This document shows positions 55,306-63,693 of a stretch of 64,000 nt of DNA, one piece after another. The first letter of the stretch is position 1. Each line of letters begins with the position of its first letter. The position numbers and the translations under genes are program-made. The notes beneath the pieces were generated by a model. The model was given only the letters and a program-made list of their open reading frames with translations, was not told where the DNA came from and searched no databases. Origin of the DNA: Spirochaetales bacterium (GTDB taxonomy: Bacteria; Spirochaetota; Leptospiria; Leptospirales; Leptonemataceae). Location of the stretch: NCBI GenBank assembly GCA_024233935.1, contig JACKOY010000002.1:124001-188000 (forward strand), read 5' to 3'.

Positions 55306-55371
55306 CCTTTCCCGTCTATTTTTGGAGGGGAATCGCTTGTCACAGGGACATAATACCATGATTTAGTGGCA

Positions 55372-57336
55372 ATGTCCTCGCTCACAACTGTGCCTTCCGC
55401 TCCTGAGCGGACCTTTCCGCTGAGGAGGTTGCGACCGCTTCTGGACCATCCTGACTACGCGGCCCTGCGGGACGATCCGGAGTCTTTCTTGCGCCATCCC
55501 GGTGGCATGCACTCCCCGCTCACAATTCCGGGTATGGACGAGGCGGTCAGCCTGCTCAGCCAGGCGGTAGAGTCAAAGGGCCAGATCCTGGTCATCGGCG
55601 ATCGGGATGTGGACGGCGTGACTTCGACCGCTCTGATCGCCAATTTTCTACGTGAGAATCACAGCGGTCCGCTGGAGTTGATTGTCTCGGACGCTGGAGA
55701 CGACTACGGTCTCTCGGGCCAGGTATTGGCCCGGGCCCTGGAGCTGCGGCCGGCGCTCGTGATCCTGCTCGACATGGGCAGCTCGAATGGGCCCGAAATC
55801 GAGGCCCTGGCCAAACAGGGAACCAGGGTCATCGTTCTGGACCATCACCAGCTGCATGACCGCGTACCGGATGCCGCGCTCTGCGCCTTTGCCAACCCCA
55901 TGCGTTCGCCGGAAGAAGAGCGGGCCGAACATGGAGGCAAGATCGCCACAGTGGGCCTCGCTTTCAAATTCTTGATCGGATTTGCGCTGTTGCATACGCG
56001 GGAGTGGAAACGTGTACGAATTTTTGGCGATGGCCCTGTGGTGGCATACCGTTGCGGCGCTTGGCTGGGTGTATTCGACGACCTGGAACAGGCGAGGCAC
56101 GAGATTTCTCAGAGCTACCCCGACCTCGATGTCCCGGACCAACTGGACCATGAACTGCGGCTCCGGGAGGCGGAACGGGCGCGCATCGCAACGGATCCAC
56201 GGGAAGGCGGTCGCTCTGTATTCTCACACGTGATCGCGTCCCGGCCCAGGCTGGCCTCTTTTGTGGCGCGCGTATCGGATCTGGCCGCCATCGGTATTGT
56301 TACGGACATGGTTCCGCTCGTTGGTGAGAATCGCGCTATCGTTCGGATGGGTGTCGGGCTACGGGGCTCCCGCGGGCGCCGTCGTTTTCAACCGGGCCTT
56401 ACAGCGCTCATCAAAGAACTGGGACTGGGCGCCCGCACGCTGGTGAGTCGTGATCTGGCCTGGTCCGTGGGCCCGGCCCTGAACGCCGCGGGGCGCATGG
56501 GGCAAACCCGGGCCGCGCTGGATCTGTTGACCGCGGAAGACGGCGAAGACGCCGCCCAGAAAGCACGCGCGCTCGTTCGGTTAAACGAAGAGCGCAAGAA
56601 AAGAACCGCCCGTAACGAAGCTCTCGTCAAAGAACACTTCGAAAAGAATCCGGAGAAGCTGGAGCGGCCCCTGATTTTCTGTTATCATCCCGATCTGGAA
56701 CCCGGCGTGTCCGGGATTGTCGCCACGCGTCTTACCGAAGCCTATCTGCGACCGGTTGTCTACATCAATCCTGATGGTCCCTACGCCCGCGGTTCGGCCC
56801 GCACCTGGGACGGCATCAATGTGCTTTTGCTATTGGACCGGGCTTCGGAGCAGTTCATCCAGTTCGGGGGGCATCCGGAGGCGGCCGGTTTTTCCATCGA
56901 ATACGATCGCATCGGTGCGCTCGAAGAAGCCCTGCTGGAGGCGATGCAAAGCGTTTCCAAAAACGAGATCGAGCATCGGAATGTTCCGGCTCAGAGTTAT
57001 CACCTGTTGATTCGACCGGAAGATATTCACGCCGATCTTTTGCGGGAGCTGGAGTACCTGGAGCCGTTTGGCCCTGGAAATCCCGAGCCCGCCTTCGGCC
57101 TCAAGCAGGTCCGGGTTCGTGATCTACGCTATCCGGGACAGGGCCGTCACGCCTGCTTTGGTCTGGAAGGGGGCGCACGCAACCTGGTCGCCGTCGCCTG
57201 GGGTCGCGGTGAAGAGCTGAAGCCTTTGCTGGAGAGCGACCGGCCTCTCAACCTCACCGGTTCCATCGGGACCAGTAGTTTTCGGGGCCGGCTGGAACTT
57301 CAGTTTCGTCTGGAGTCTATCACGGCAACCGAATGA
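55372..57336 (+). CDS. recJ: Single-stranded-DNA exonuclease (RecJ)
   Basis: ATG 55372 gives 654 residues; GTG 55366 is a near alternative. DHH phosphoesterase motifs: VIGDRDVDGVTSTALI, where the first motif has Arg instead of the usual Tyr/His, ILLDMGSSNG, and VIVLDHHQLHD. The DHHA1 domain contains VSGIVATRL and the FGGHPEAAGFS motif. The C-terminal OB-like domain runs to the end. It degrades 5' ends of single-stranded DNA in repair and recombination. Length is somewhat above E. coli RecJ (577). Confidence 0.92.
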   Translation: MSSLTTVPSAPERTFPLRRLRPLLDHPDYAALRDDPESFLRHPGGMHSPLTIPGMDEAVSLLSQAVESKGQILVIGDRDVDGVTSTALIANFLRENHSGPLELIVSDAGDDYGLSGQVLARALELRPALVILLDMGSSNGPEIEALAKQGTRVIVLDHHQLHDRVPDAALCAFANPMRSPEEERAEHGGKIATVGLAFKFLIGFALLHTREWKRVRIFGDGPVVAYRCGAWLGVFDDLEQARHEISQSYPDLDVPDQLDHELRLREAERARIATDPREGGRSVFSHVIASRPRLASFVARVSDLAAIGIVTDMVPLVGENRAIVRMGVGLRGSRGRRRFQPGLTALIKELGLGARTLVSRDLAWSVGPALNAAGRMGQTRAALDLLTAEDGEDAAQKARALVRLNEERKKRTARNEALVKEHFEKNPEKLERPLIFCYHPDLEPGVSGIVATRLTEAYLRPVVYINPDGPYARGSARTWDGINVLLLLDRASEQFIQFGGHPEAAGFSIEYDRIGALEEALLEAMQSVSKNEIEHRNVPAQSYHLLIRPEDIHADLLRELEYLEPFGPGNPEPAFGLKQVRVRDLRYPGQGRHACFGLEGGARNLVAVAWGRGEELKPLLESDRPLNLTGSIGTSSFRGRLELQFRLESITATE

Positions 57337-57365
57337 CTCACGGCAACAGTCCAACGCCGGGACTT

Positions 57366-57407
57366 GCGGGCCTGGGCGCGGCTTTGTTATCGGGATAAGA
57401 GGCCCGC
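57366..57407. terminator. Nested hairpin between convergent recJ and ccoP-like genes
   Basis: GCGGGCCT (57366-57373) pairs perfectly with AGGCCCGC (57400-57407), and inside it TTATC (57387-57391) pairs with GATAA (57395-57399) around a GGG loop. The 94-base gap between two convergent genes is where a bidirectional terminator would sit. There is no run of T on either side, so the role is inferred from position and structure. Confidence 0.4.
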
Positions 57408-57430
57408 GACCGGGCATTCGGCGGAGGGCA

Positions 57431-57946
57431 TTACTGCGTTTGCTCTTCGTCCGCAATCGAAGGGTTGCGCGACTGAATAAAGTAGACCACTTCCCAGATC
57501 TTGTTGTCGACCAACTGCCCGTTGCCCCGCTGCGGCATTACGCCGCCCGTGACTGATTCGCTGGCCGAAACACCGTGCACGACCCGGCGGGCCACAGCGA
57601 GGGTCGTGGGCGAGTCCATGTGCAACCATTCCGCATCCACCAGATTGGGGCCAACGCCGCCTCGTAGTTCGGGGCCGTGGCAGGCAGCACACACCTGGCC
57701 ATAGCTTGCCTCACCGGAGGCGATGGCGGCCGGGCTTTTTGCCGGAATCTGGGCGAACATATAAACGCCGGCCGTCGGCACATGGTACTCGATTCCCCGG
57801 GCGTCACGCAGGGCGAGGGCCCGGTCGTAACCCAAAAAGCCGTGCATGTAAATCGCATACAGGCCGCCAATCAACACAGCGCCGAAAAACAAGAACAGGA
57901 GCCAGTTGGGAATGCCGCCGGAATTCTTTTCGTTCGAATGATCCAT
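57431..57946 (-). CDS. Mono-heme CcoP-like cytochrome c
   Basis: The product is 171 residues. A membrane anchor lies at about 14-36 (WLLFLFFGAVLIGGLYAIY), with the CcoP-type segment continuing to HGFLGYDRAL. The single c-heme motif is C86-A-A-C-H90, and VMPQRG supplies a likely axial Met at 137. Canonical CcoP has two heme domains, so this is a shortened form. It probably passes electrons on the periplasmic side. Last gene of the ACIII-linked cluster; a hairpin follows at 57366. Confidence 0.85.
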   Translation of the reverse strand: MDHSNEKNSGGIPNWLLFLFFGAVLIGGLYAIYMHGFLGYDRALALRDARGIEYHVPTAGVYMFAQIPAKSPAAIASGEASYGQVCAACHGPELRGGVGPNLVDAEWLHMDSPTTLAVARRVVHGVSASESVTGGVMPQRGNGQLVDNKIWEVVYFIQSRNPSIADEEQTQ

Positions 57947-57976
57947 TTTGTTGTCCGAAGATGCCTGGATTATGCC

Positions 57977-58627
57977 TTACTGGTAGAACTGCCCCCGGAA
58001 CTGCAACTGACGCTGTCCCAGGCTTACCAGGTAAGCGACCAGAGCGTCCCCGCGGGTGGCGTCTTCCAGTGCCCACCAGACGCTTTTTTGATACGGATCC
58101 GAAAGTGGTACCGCAACTTCACGGAGCATACGAATACGCCAGGAAAGGAACAGCGGATTCACACCCGCGTCCGTTTCGAAGAGGTGTGCGTACGGATGGT
58201 AGTTCGCCGCCAGGGAACCGGCCGGGCCGCCCCCGCGCAACACGGCCCGTACCTGGTCTTCAGTCAGTCGTCCGGCAACCCGGGTGAGGTCGGGCCCGAT
58301 GCGCGTACTTCCGCGCTGGGCCGGTGATTCAAACATATATTCCGTTGCGACCGGCAGGACCGCGTCTCCATAACTCTCTGCATCGGCGAAGCGTGCCACT
58401 TCGGACGGGAGCGGGCGGAGATTCTGCGAATGGCAGTACTGGCAGCCCTCTTCGTAATAAACCTGCGCCCCTTCCAGAGCAAGCGCCTCGGGCGGAGTGG
58501 AATCGGCGAAGGAGCCATGCCTTTCGATTGGTTCCAGCGGCCAGACGACCACAAAGCCGGAGAGAAGCGCGGTTGCCGCGATGGTCAGGCCGACCAGCTT
58601 CAGAGGATCTTTGAAAATTTGTTCCAT
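57977..58627 (-). CDS. CcoO-like mono-heme cytochrome c, altered axial ligand
   Basis: ATG at 58625-58627 (AAAGG upstream) gives 216 residues. One N-terminal anchor (LVGLTIAATALLSGFVVVWP) and a cytochrome domain: C62-Q-Y-C-H66-SQNLRPL matches the GCxxCHSQxxRP motif of CcoO, and RGSTRIGPDLTRVAGR follows as in CcoO. The usual SNMPAYPWL, which supplies the axial Met, corresponds to ANYHPYAHL here, so Met is replaced by Tyr143 and His144/His148 are near. Heme ligation may be bis-His. Follows the CcoN-like gene by 26 bases. Confidence 0.88.
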   Translation of the reverse strand: MEQIFKDPLKLVGLTIAATALLSGFVVVWPLEPIERHGSFADSTPPEALALEGAQVYYEEGCQYCHSQNLRPLPSEVARFADAESYGDAVLPVATEYMFESPAQRGSTRIGPDLTRVAGRLTEDQVRAVLRGGGPAGSLAANYHPYAHLFETDAGVNPLFLSWRIRMLREVAVPLSDPYQKSVWWALEDATRGDALVAYLVSLGQRQLQFRGQFYQ

Positions 58628-58653
58628 GATTGGCCTTTCGCTCGTTTCGTTTA

Positions 58654-60153
58654 TCAATGGGCCGCGCCAGCCGGTGCGATCGCCACGGTCTCCCCATGGA
58701 GGACCGGCTCCTTGTAATCACCACCGCCGGCCGGTTTCAGGGCCTGCAGGGCGAATTCAAGCGCGAGCAGCAAAATGCCCAGGGCGTGGGCCAGAAGGCC
58801 GGCGAAATACACCGAACGCAGGCTCAGCATGTACAGGCTCACCCCGTCGGGTTCGGCAACGCTGTAAAACCGGCCCCCGAAAAGGACTCCTGTCCAGTCC
58901 GTGTGGACCAACTCGGCCTGATCGGTCATGGCGGAACGGACCGCGTTCTGGATCAACCCGTGGGCAACGTTTGCGACAATCATGAGCAGGATGCCCACCA
59001 CTGCCAGAAAGACCGCCCGCTGAACCAGGCCGCCCGGTTGACGCCCGCCATTGCGCCGCACCACGACCAACGCGCCCACCACCATCACAAGGATACCGTA
59101 GCCCAGAGCGTCCTCGGCGATGTTTTTGGGATCGAGCCAGGTGTAGCCAATGGCGGCCTGAACAAAGCGAATGCCCGATAGACCGCGTACAATCGCAAGC
59201 GCGATTAAGAAAGCCACCGCCCAGCGAAAGGCCAGGCCGGTTGCATCGGACTGGAAGCGTTTGCCGGAGCGGCTGATGCTGTAGTGTACATTCAGAGCGC
59301 CACCGATGGTCGCCACCGCCAGGGCAAACCCGGCAAACATGCCGAGGGTTTGCAGACCAACGGGCGCTGCGCTGTGAACGAGACCGGCCGCGCCGGCAAA
59401 GGGCACCACCAGAATCGAAGCCAGCAACACGAAGCGGGAGAGATCTTCACTGTAAAGGCTCACGCCGTAGTAAGCGGGCACAAAATGATAGAGCACCGCC
59501 AGAACCGGCAACACAATGAGGTACATGAGCAGGCCAACCCGGTACACTTCTTGAGTCGCCTGGTCGTGCACGCCGGTGAAGATGGGTGTTGAGTTCAGAG
59601 GTCCATAAGGCAGGTTGAAATTGCCAACCAGATGGATCATAAACAGGCCGGCTACAGCGACCAGAAGTACGTCCGTTTCCGGGGCCCGCTTGCCGCTGAC
59701 TTTGATTGCGGCCACAAGGGCCACCAGCATCAAGAGGGTACCGAGGGAGAACAGTGCGTCCGCAATCCAGGAGAACTCACCGTATTCCCGGCCCTTGTTG
59801 TAACCGATGAGAATGGTCACAATCGTTAAGAGAACCGCAAGCTGGTGCAGCTTAAAGGCGCCGAACGCCAGGGGCGCCAGTTTGATTTCGCCCGCGATCT
59901 TGCGAACGATATGATAGCTGATCCCCGAAAAAAGACAAAGCAAGGATCCGAAGAGAAGCACGGTCGTGAAAATCGGTCGCAGGTGTCCATAGTCCAGACC
60001 GGCCGGCAGGGGGAGGCCCAAAAAGAGCAGGGCCTGGTTGAAGACCGCGAGCAAGGCCGCGACAGCAGCCCAGAAAATTCCCGTGCCCAGACTGAGTCGA
60101 ATGGTGAAGTCGATGTCGAGAACGCGTTTCAGCATGTTTGTGATCAAGTTCAT
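58654..60153 (-). CDS. CcoN-like integral membrane protein lacking all heme/copper ligands
   Basis: ATG at 60151-60153 gives 499 residues and about 13-14 membrane helices. It aligns well to cbb3 oxidase subunit I: IGYNKGREYGEFSWIAD, HLVGNFNLPYGPL and SAAPVGLQTLGM have clear counterparts. But the ligand positions are changed: RPLH is RPIF (Phe62); GPHHLHY is GAAGLVH (Ala256, Gly257); IGHVHSGALG becomes KNIAEDALG-like (Asn344, Ala346), with Gly336 at the other His; and no His lies near residue 206. It should bind no heme b or CuB and reduce no oxygen. An extra ~130-residue C-terminal part has more helices. Confidence 0.85.
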   Translation of the reverse strand: MNLITNMLKRVLDIDFTIRLSLGTGIFWAAVAALLAVFNQALLFLGLPLPAGLDYGHLRPIFTTVLLFGSLLCLFSGISYHIVRKIAGEIKLAPLAFGAFKLHQLAVLLTIVTILIGYNKGREYGEFSWIADALFSLGTLLMLVALVAAIKVSGKRAPETDVLLVAVAGLFMIHLVGNFNLPYGPLNSTPIFTGVHDQATQEVYRVGLLMYLIVLPVLAVLYHFVPAYYGVSLYSEDLSRFVLLASILVVPFAGAAGLVHSAAPVGLQTLGMFAGFALAVATIGGALNVHYSISRSGKRFQSDATGLAFRWAVAFLIALAIVRGLSGIRFVQAAIGYTWLDPKNIAEDALGYGILVMVVGALVVVRRNGGRQPGGLVQRAVFLAVVGILLMIVANVAHGLIQNAVRSAMTDQAELVHTDWTGVLFGGRFYSVAEPDGVSLYMLSLRSVYFAGLLAHALGILLLALEFALQALKPAGGGDYKEPVLHGETVAIAPAGAAH

Positions 60154-60158
60154 ATCGG

Positions 60159-61055
60159 TCAGTTCCCGGCTTCCGGGGTCTGGCGCGATGCCCGGAGATA
60201 GCCGGCGATCAGCTCCCATTCCTCGTCAGTAAAGCTTTCGTACTGTGACAGGTTGAGGCCCCCCTCGCTATGGCCCACACTGACTGAGGCCCCGTTGGCG
60301 TCGGTTGCGCTCAGGGCCGGGGCGCCCGCGTAGACGCCACAAAGCCGCGGCCCGCCGCTTTCACAATTGATAAGACCAAATCGGATCGCTTCCGGATTGC
60401 CCTGGCCGAAGCGCCCATGACATCCGGCGCAATTCGTCGCGAAGATGGAAGCACCCGGTAAGGCCCGCGCAGCCACGTTTTCGGTAACATTCGCAGGCGC
60501 GGCGGCCGGCCGGGCCAGGGTTGTTCCGGTGCGTGTAATCAGCGTTCCCAAATCGGGGCTGGCAGGGCGCTCGCCCGGAGCGTTAAAGCCCAGAATCCAG
60601 CGTCGGCTGCGGCTGTACTCCTCGCGCAGTTTCTCCTGCATCTGGCTCAGGGCTCGAGAGCGGGTCATGGCATCGGGGCCGGAGGGCGGCGTCGCAAGCG
60701 AAAACAGAAAGTTTGCCAGGGCCCAACGGCCGCGATCCGTAAAGTTTTGAAGGGCCGGGTGATTGTCGGATCCGGCGGTGATGGTTTGAAAATAATCCAT
60801 CGGTGTGCGCTCGGCCGGAATATTGCCGGTCAGATCAGGCGTTCCGCCCTGGCCGCCTTTGAAGTCGAGACCGTGGCAGTTCTTGCAACCGGCCTCGGTA
60901 GTATTGTAGAGCACGGAACCCAGATACAGGCGTTCTGCCGTCGCTTCGTAGACCGGCGGCTCTTCCTGGCCACACGCGCCCAGGCCGAGCAGGGCAACGG
61001 CAACCAACATGCGAGCGGCGTGCTGTGCGGTTCTCTGTAGATGGTGAGATGACAT
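60159..61055 (-). CDS. Di-heme cytochrome c lipoprotein
   Basis: ATG at 61053-61055 (GAGG upstream) gives 298 residues; the frame extends to 61091, overlapping actF. A signal peptide ends in LGLGAC with the lipid-modified Cys28. Two c-heme motifs are at C57-K-N-C-H61 and C209-A-G-C-H213; C231 and C239 may form a disulfide. The C-terminal helix (FTDEEWELIAGYL) is typical of class I cytochromes c. It probably shuttles electrons from ACIII. It sits between actF (14-base gap) and the CcoN-like gene (5-base gap). The two heme domains look different from each other. Confidence 0.9.
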   Translation of the reverse strand: MSSHHLQRTAQHAARMLVAVALLGLGACGQEEPPVYEATAERLYLGSVLYNTTEAGCKNCHGLDFKGGQGGTPDLTGNIPAERTPMDYFQTITAGSDNHPALQNFTDRGRWALANFLFSLATPPSGPDAMTRSRALSQMQEKLREEYSRSRRWILGFNAPGERPASPDLGTLITRTGTTLARPAAAPANVTENVAARALPGASIFATNCAGCHGRFGQGNPEAIRFGLINCESGGPRLCGVYAGAPALSATDANGASVSVGHSEGGLNLSQYESFTDEEWELIAGYLRASRQTPEAGN

Positions 61056-61069
61056 TGATCGTTCGCCTC

Positions 61070-62308
61070 TCATTGGTGGAAGTGGAGGCATTCCTCCAGC
61101 CGCGGATCTTTTTTCGGGATCAAAGCGTTACGCTCCAGAGCCTTTCCAACCACGAGAATGTAGGCACCCACAACAAATGCGATGGCTCCCAGTTCCCGCC
61201 AGGAAAACCAGACAAAGTCGCCGCCGGCCAGCGTCGGGTAGGCGATCCAGTACATATCCACTATCTGGCCGACCAGAACCAAAACAGAAATGCCGGCGAG
61301 GTAGTTCAGATTCCGTTTCCACTCGCGCTTGATAATCAGAAAGAAAGGCAAAACGAAACGCAAGACCGGAACCAGCACGGTCACGATATACCAACCGGTG
61401 TCGTTTGTGCGCGTGGCGTAGAAGATGGTTTCTTCAGGCAGGTGTCCATACCAGATCAGCATGTACTGACTAATGGCCATATAGGCCCAGAAAATCGTGT
61501 GGCCCCACATGTACTTCCCGAGGTCGTGCCAGTGATTCTCGTTTACGGCGTCACCCAGGAGCCCCTGGCGCTTCAAGAACCAGGTCCAGAGTATCAGGCT
61601 GGCGTAGAGCACCAGGGCAAGGCCGGCAAAGATGTAGAGCGCCCAGAGCGTTGAGAACCAATGCGGCTCCAGGGCCATCGACATGTCCCAGGAGTTGGCC
61701 GAGTAACTCAGACCGAACACAACCAGAAATCCAGCCCCCAATTTGGCCATCAGTTTGGAGTGCGCGGGGTTGCCATCTTTGTCCTGGTCGACGGAGTTCT
61801 TCCAGAAAAGGAAGCCAAACACAAACCAGATAGCGATCACCACAATGTTCATCACTACAAAGCGGGGAACGTTCAGCCAGGCGCTCTTGTGTTCGATTAG
61901 ATGATCGCCTTCGGCATGCACCCAATGATGGAACACATCGCCGGAGCCCAGAAAGACCAGTCCCGAAAGCAACAGCACAACCGGCAAAAACCAGAAGGTA
62001 CTTTCGGCTACGCGGCGTACCGTAACGCTCCAGGCGGCGCCCGACAGATGGTTGAAAGCGGCAAAAAAGACGCCACCCAGGGCCAACGGGATGGCGAAGA
62101 GCAATCCAAGATGAATGGAAAGAAACAGACGCGGGTTGCCGTGATGTTCGGCCGCGTGTTCGGCTCCTTCGGCGGCGTGGTGCAGGCCGTCGGGCACCCA
62201 GATCTGCGCGAGGGTGGTGATGATTCCGATCACAATCAAGACCAGCGCAAGGGTTTGTACCTGGCGCGGCATGCTGAACTTGAGCCGGGATTCTTGCAAC
62301 TGTACCAT
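61070..62308 (-). CDS. actF: Alternative complex III subunit ActF
   Basis: The product is 412 residues with about ten membrane helices. ActF is a quinol-side membrane subunit of ACIII, related to ActC/NrfD. Visible features are an N-terminal His-rich stretch (HHAAEGAEHAAEHH), WFLPVVLLLSGLVFL, SYSANSWDMSMALEPHWFSTL and WGHTIFWAYMAISQYMLIWY. ACIII oxidises quinol and reduces cytochrome c in place of bc1. Follows actE by three bases and is followed by the di-heme cytochrome. Confidence 0.92.
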   Translation of the reverse strand: MVQLQESRLKFSMPRQVQTLALVLIVIGIITTLAQIWVPDGLHHAAEGAEHAAEHHGNPRLFLSIHLGLLFAIPLALGGVFFAAFNHLSGAAWSVTVRRVAESTFWFLPVVLLLSGLVFLGSGDVFHHWVHAEGDHLIEHKSAWLNVPRFVVMNIVVIAIWFVFGFLFWKNSVDQDKDGNPAHSKLMAKLGAGFLVVFGLSYSANSWDMSMALEPHWFSTLWALYIFAGLALVLYASLILWTWFLKRQGLLGDAVNENHWHDLGKYMWGHTIFWAYMAISQYMLIWYGHLPEETIFYATRTNDTGWYIVTVLVPVLRFVLPFFLIIKREWKRNLNYLAGISVLVLVGQIVDMYWIAYPTLAGGDFVWFSWRELGAIAFVVGAYILVVGKALERNALIPKKDPRLEECLHFHQ

Positions 62309-62311
62309 AAC

Positions 62312-62959
62312 TTAGTCCGTCGCTTCCTGCTGCTGCAGAACTCGCAGATAGTGAATCATGCTCCAGCGGTCATTTACACTTGTTTGAGCCGCGTAAGGGG
62401 TCATGCGCCCGCGGCCCATGGTGATGATATGAAAGATCTCCCCGTCGCGCCAGTTCTTGATTTTGGCGCTCATAAGCGAAGGCACGTTTGCGAAGCGCGG
62501 CGTAACCGGACCGTCTCCGTGGCCCGTGTAGCCGTGGCAGACCGCGCAATAGATATTAAAACGATCCTGGCCCCGGGCCAGAATTTCACGTGTGCGCGGC
62601 AGCGGGTTTTGCAGTTCACGGCCGGCGGCGTCAAATTCTCCGGCGGCGTACGGATAGGGCTCCTGGCCACGCGGCACACTGCCTTCCGGCGGAACCCGCA
62701 TACCGGAACCGGGACCGCCAAACGAAGGCATGGAACTCATGCCGTACTGCCAGTCATCGCCCTTCAAATCGTTCAGGGTTGTATAGTCTTCTTCCTGGGC
62801 TTCGACGGCATGGCTGTCGTGCATGCCCATGAACCAGTGCAGTCCATCAGTATCGCCCGCGAAGTTGCAGGCCACAAAAACAGGGGCGAGAAATGCCAGA
62901 AGACCAAGACGAGCCATCCAACCGGCGACGGAGGTCATGCGTGTAGACGCTCTACTCAT
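62312..62959 (-). CDS. actE: Alternative complex III cytochrome c lipoprotein ActE
   Basis: The product is 215 residues. The signal peptide ends FLAPVFVAC with lipobox Cys31. The mono-heme c motif is C138-A-V-C-H142, with GRGRMTPYA providing the axial Met. Its N-terminal half (MPSFGGPGSGMRVPPEGSVP) and the RGQDRFNIYCAVCHG phrase are typical of ActE, the outer electron acceptor subunit of ACIII. It overlaps actD by four bases (ATGA) and is followed by actF. Confidence 0.93.
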   Translation of the reverse strand: MSRASTRMTSVAGWMARLGLLAFLAPVFVACNFAGDTDGLHWFMGMHDSHAVEAQEEDYTTLNDLKGDDWQYGMSSMPSFGGPGSGMRVPPEGSVPRGQEPYPYAAGEFDAAGRELQNPLPRTREILARGQDRFNIYCAVCHGYTGHGDGPVTPRFANVPSLMSAKIKNWRDGEIFHIITMGRGRMTPYAAQTSVNDRWSMIHYLRVLQQQEATD

Positions 62960-63690
62960 GGGTTTGGCCCCCCGCCAGCAGCACCCAGGGGACTCTGGCT
63001 ATCCGGTGTCACCTTCGTAATGTTCTGGGCGCCCAGTGCAGCCAGGTGGGCGCGCACGCCTTCTTCGGAATAGTTGGCCGAATCGGTCGGGATCCAGAGA
63101 CAAAAGCGATCGTTCGTAATGTCGGGGTGCAGAATGCGTCGAAAAGGCCGGAACATGCCGCCGATCAGAATCAAACCGGCCACCGTTGTGTGCCCGCCGA
63201 TCAGAACCGTAAGCTCAAAAAGGATCGGGACCATGGCCGGCCAGCTGAAAGTCGGTTTGCCGCCGATGTTCAATGGATACGATCGAAAGTTGGCGTAAGG
63301 ATCGAAGTACTGGAAAATTGGCGGAATGACCTGCTCGTGAACCACGAACTGCAGTAGAAACGCGATCGAAAGGCCAGTCAGTCCCGCAAAAAACGTAATG
63401 TAAGGAATGCGCGAACGTTTGAGACCCATGTCGAACTCAAGTCCGTGCACGGGGAAGGGCGTAAGACAATCGAAGTGCGTGTAGCCCTTTGCGTGGGTGT
63501 CCCGGGCGGCCTTGCTGATTTTTTCAGGAGAATCGAAAAGACCGTAGATGCCGCTATTGGTTTCCCGAAACGTATATTCAAAAAGCCGGTCCAACAGCGC
63601 AAAGAAAGAATCGACCGGCGCCTGCAACGCGCGATCTAACTTAGGCGCCAGATTCTCGGCGAACTGATTGATTTTTGCCTTGAGTTCCAT
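62956..63690 (-). CDS. actD: Alternative complex III subunit ActD (DUF3341)
   Basis: The product is 244 residues. Two membrane helices (YITFFAGLTGLSIAFLLQFV and ILFELTVLIGGHTTVAGLIL, about residues 97-115 and 155-178) and the DUF3341 pattern GIYGLFDSPEKISKAARDTH, YTHFDCLTPFPVHGLE and DRFCLWIPTDSANY. An N-terminal extension of about 45 residues precedes the domain. ActD is a membrane subunit packed against ActC. It starts three bases after actC and overlaps actE. Confidence 0.93.
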   Translation of the reverse strand: MELKAKINQFAENLAPKLDRALQAPVDSFFALLDRLFEYTFRETNSGIYGLFDSPEKISKAARDTHAKGYTHFDCLTPFPVHGLEFDMGLKRSRIPYITFFAGLTGLSIAFLLQFVVHEQVIPPIFQYFDPYANFRSYPLNIGGKPTFSWPAMVPILFELTVLIGGHTTVAGLILIGGMFRPFRRILHPDITNDRFCLWIPTDSANYSEEGVRAHLAALGAQNITKVTPDSQSPLGAAGGGPNP

Positions 63691-63693
63691 GGT

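Noticed and set aside
55321..55371. Strong ribosome site TGGAGGGG at about 55323 for a recJ start
   Set aside because: It is over 40 bases before the first in-frame start and is followed by an in-frame stop-rich stretch, so it does not set the recJ start.
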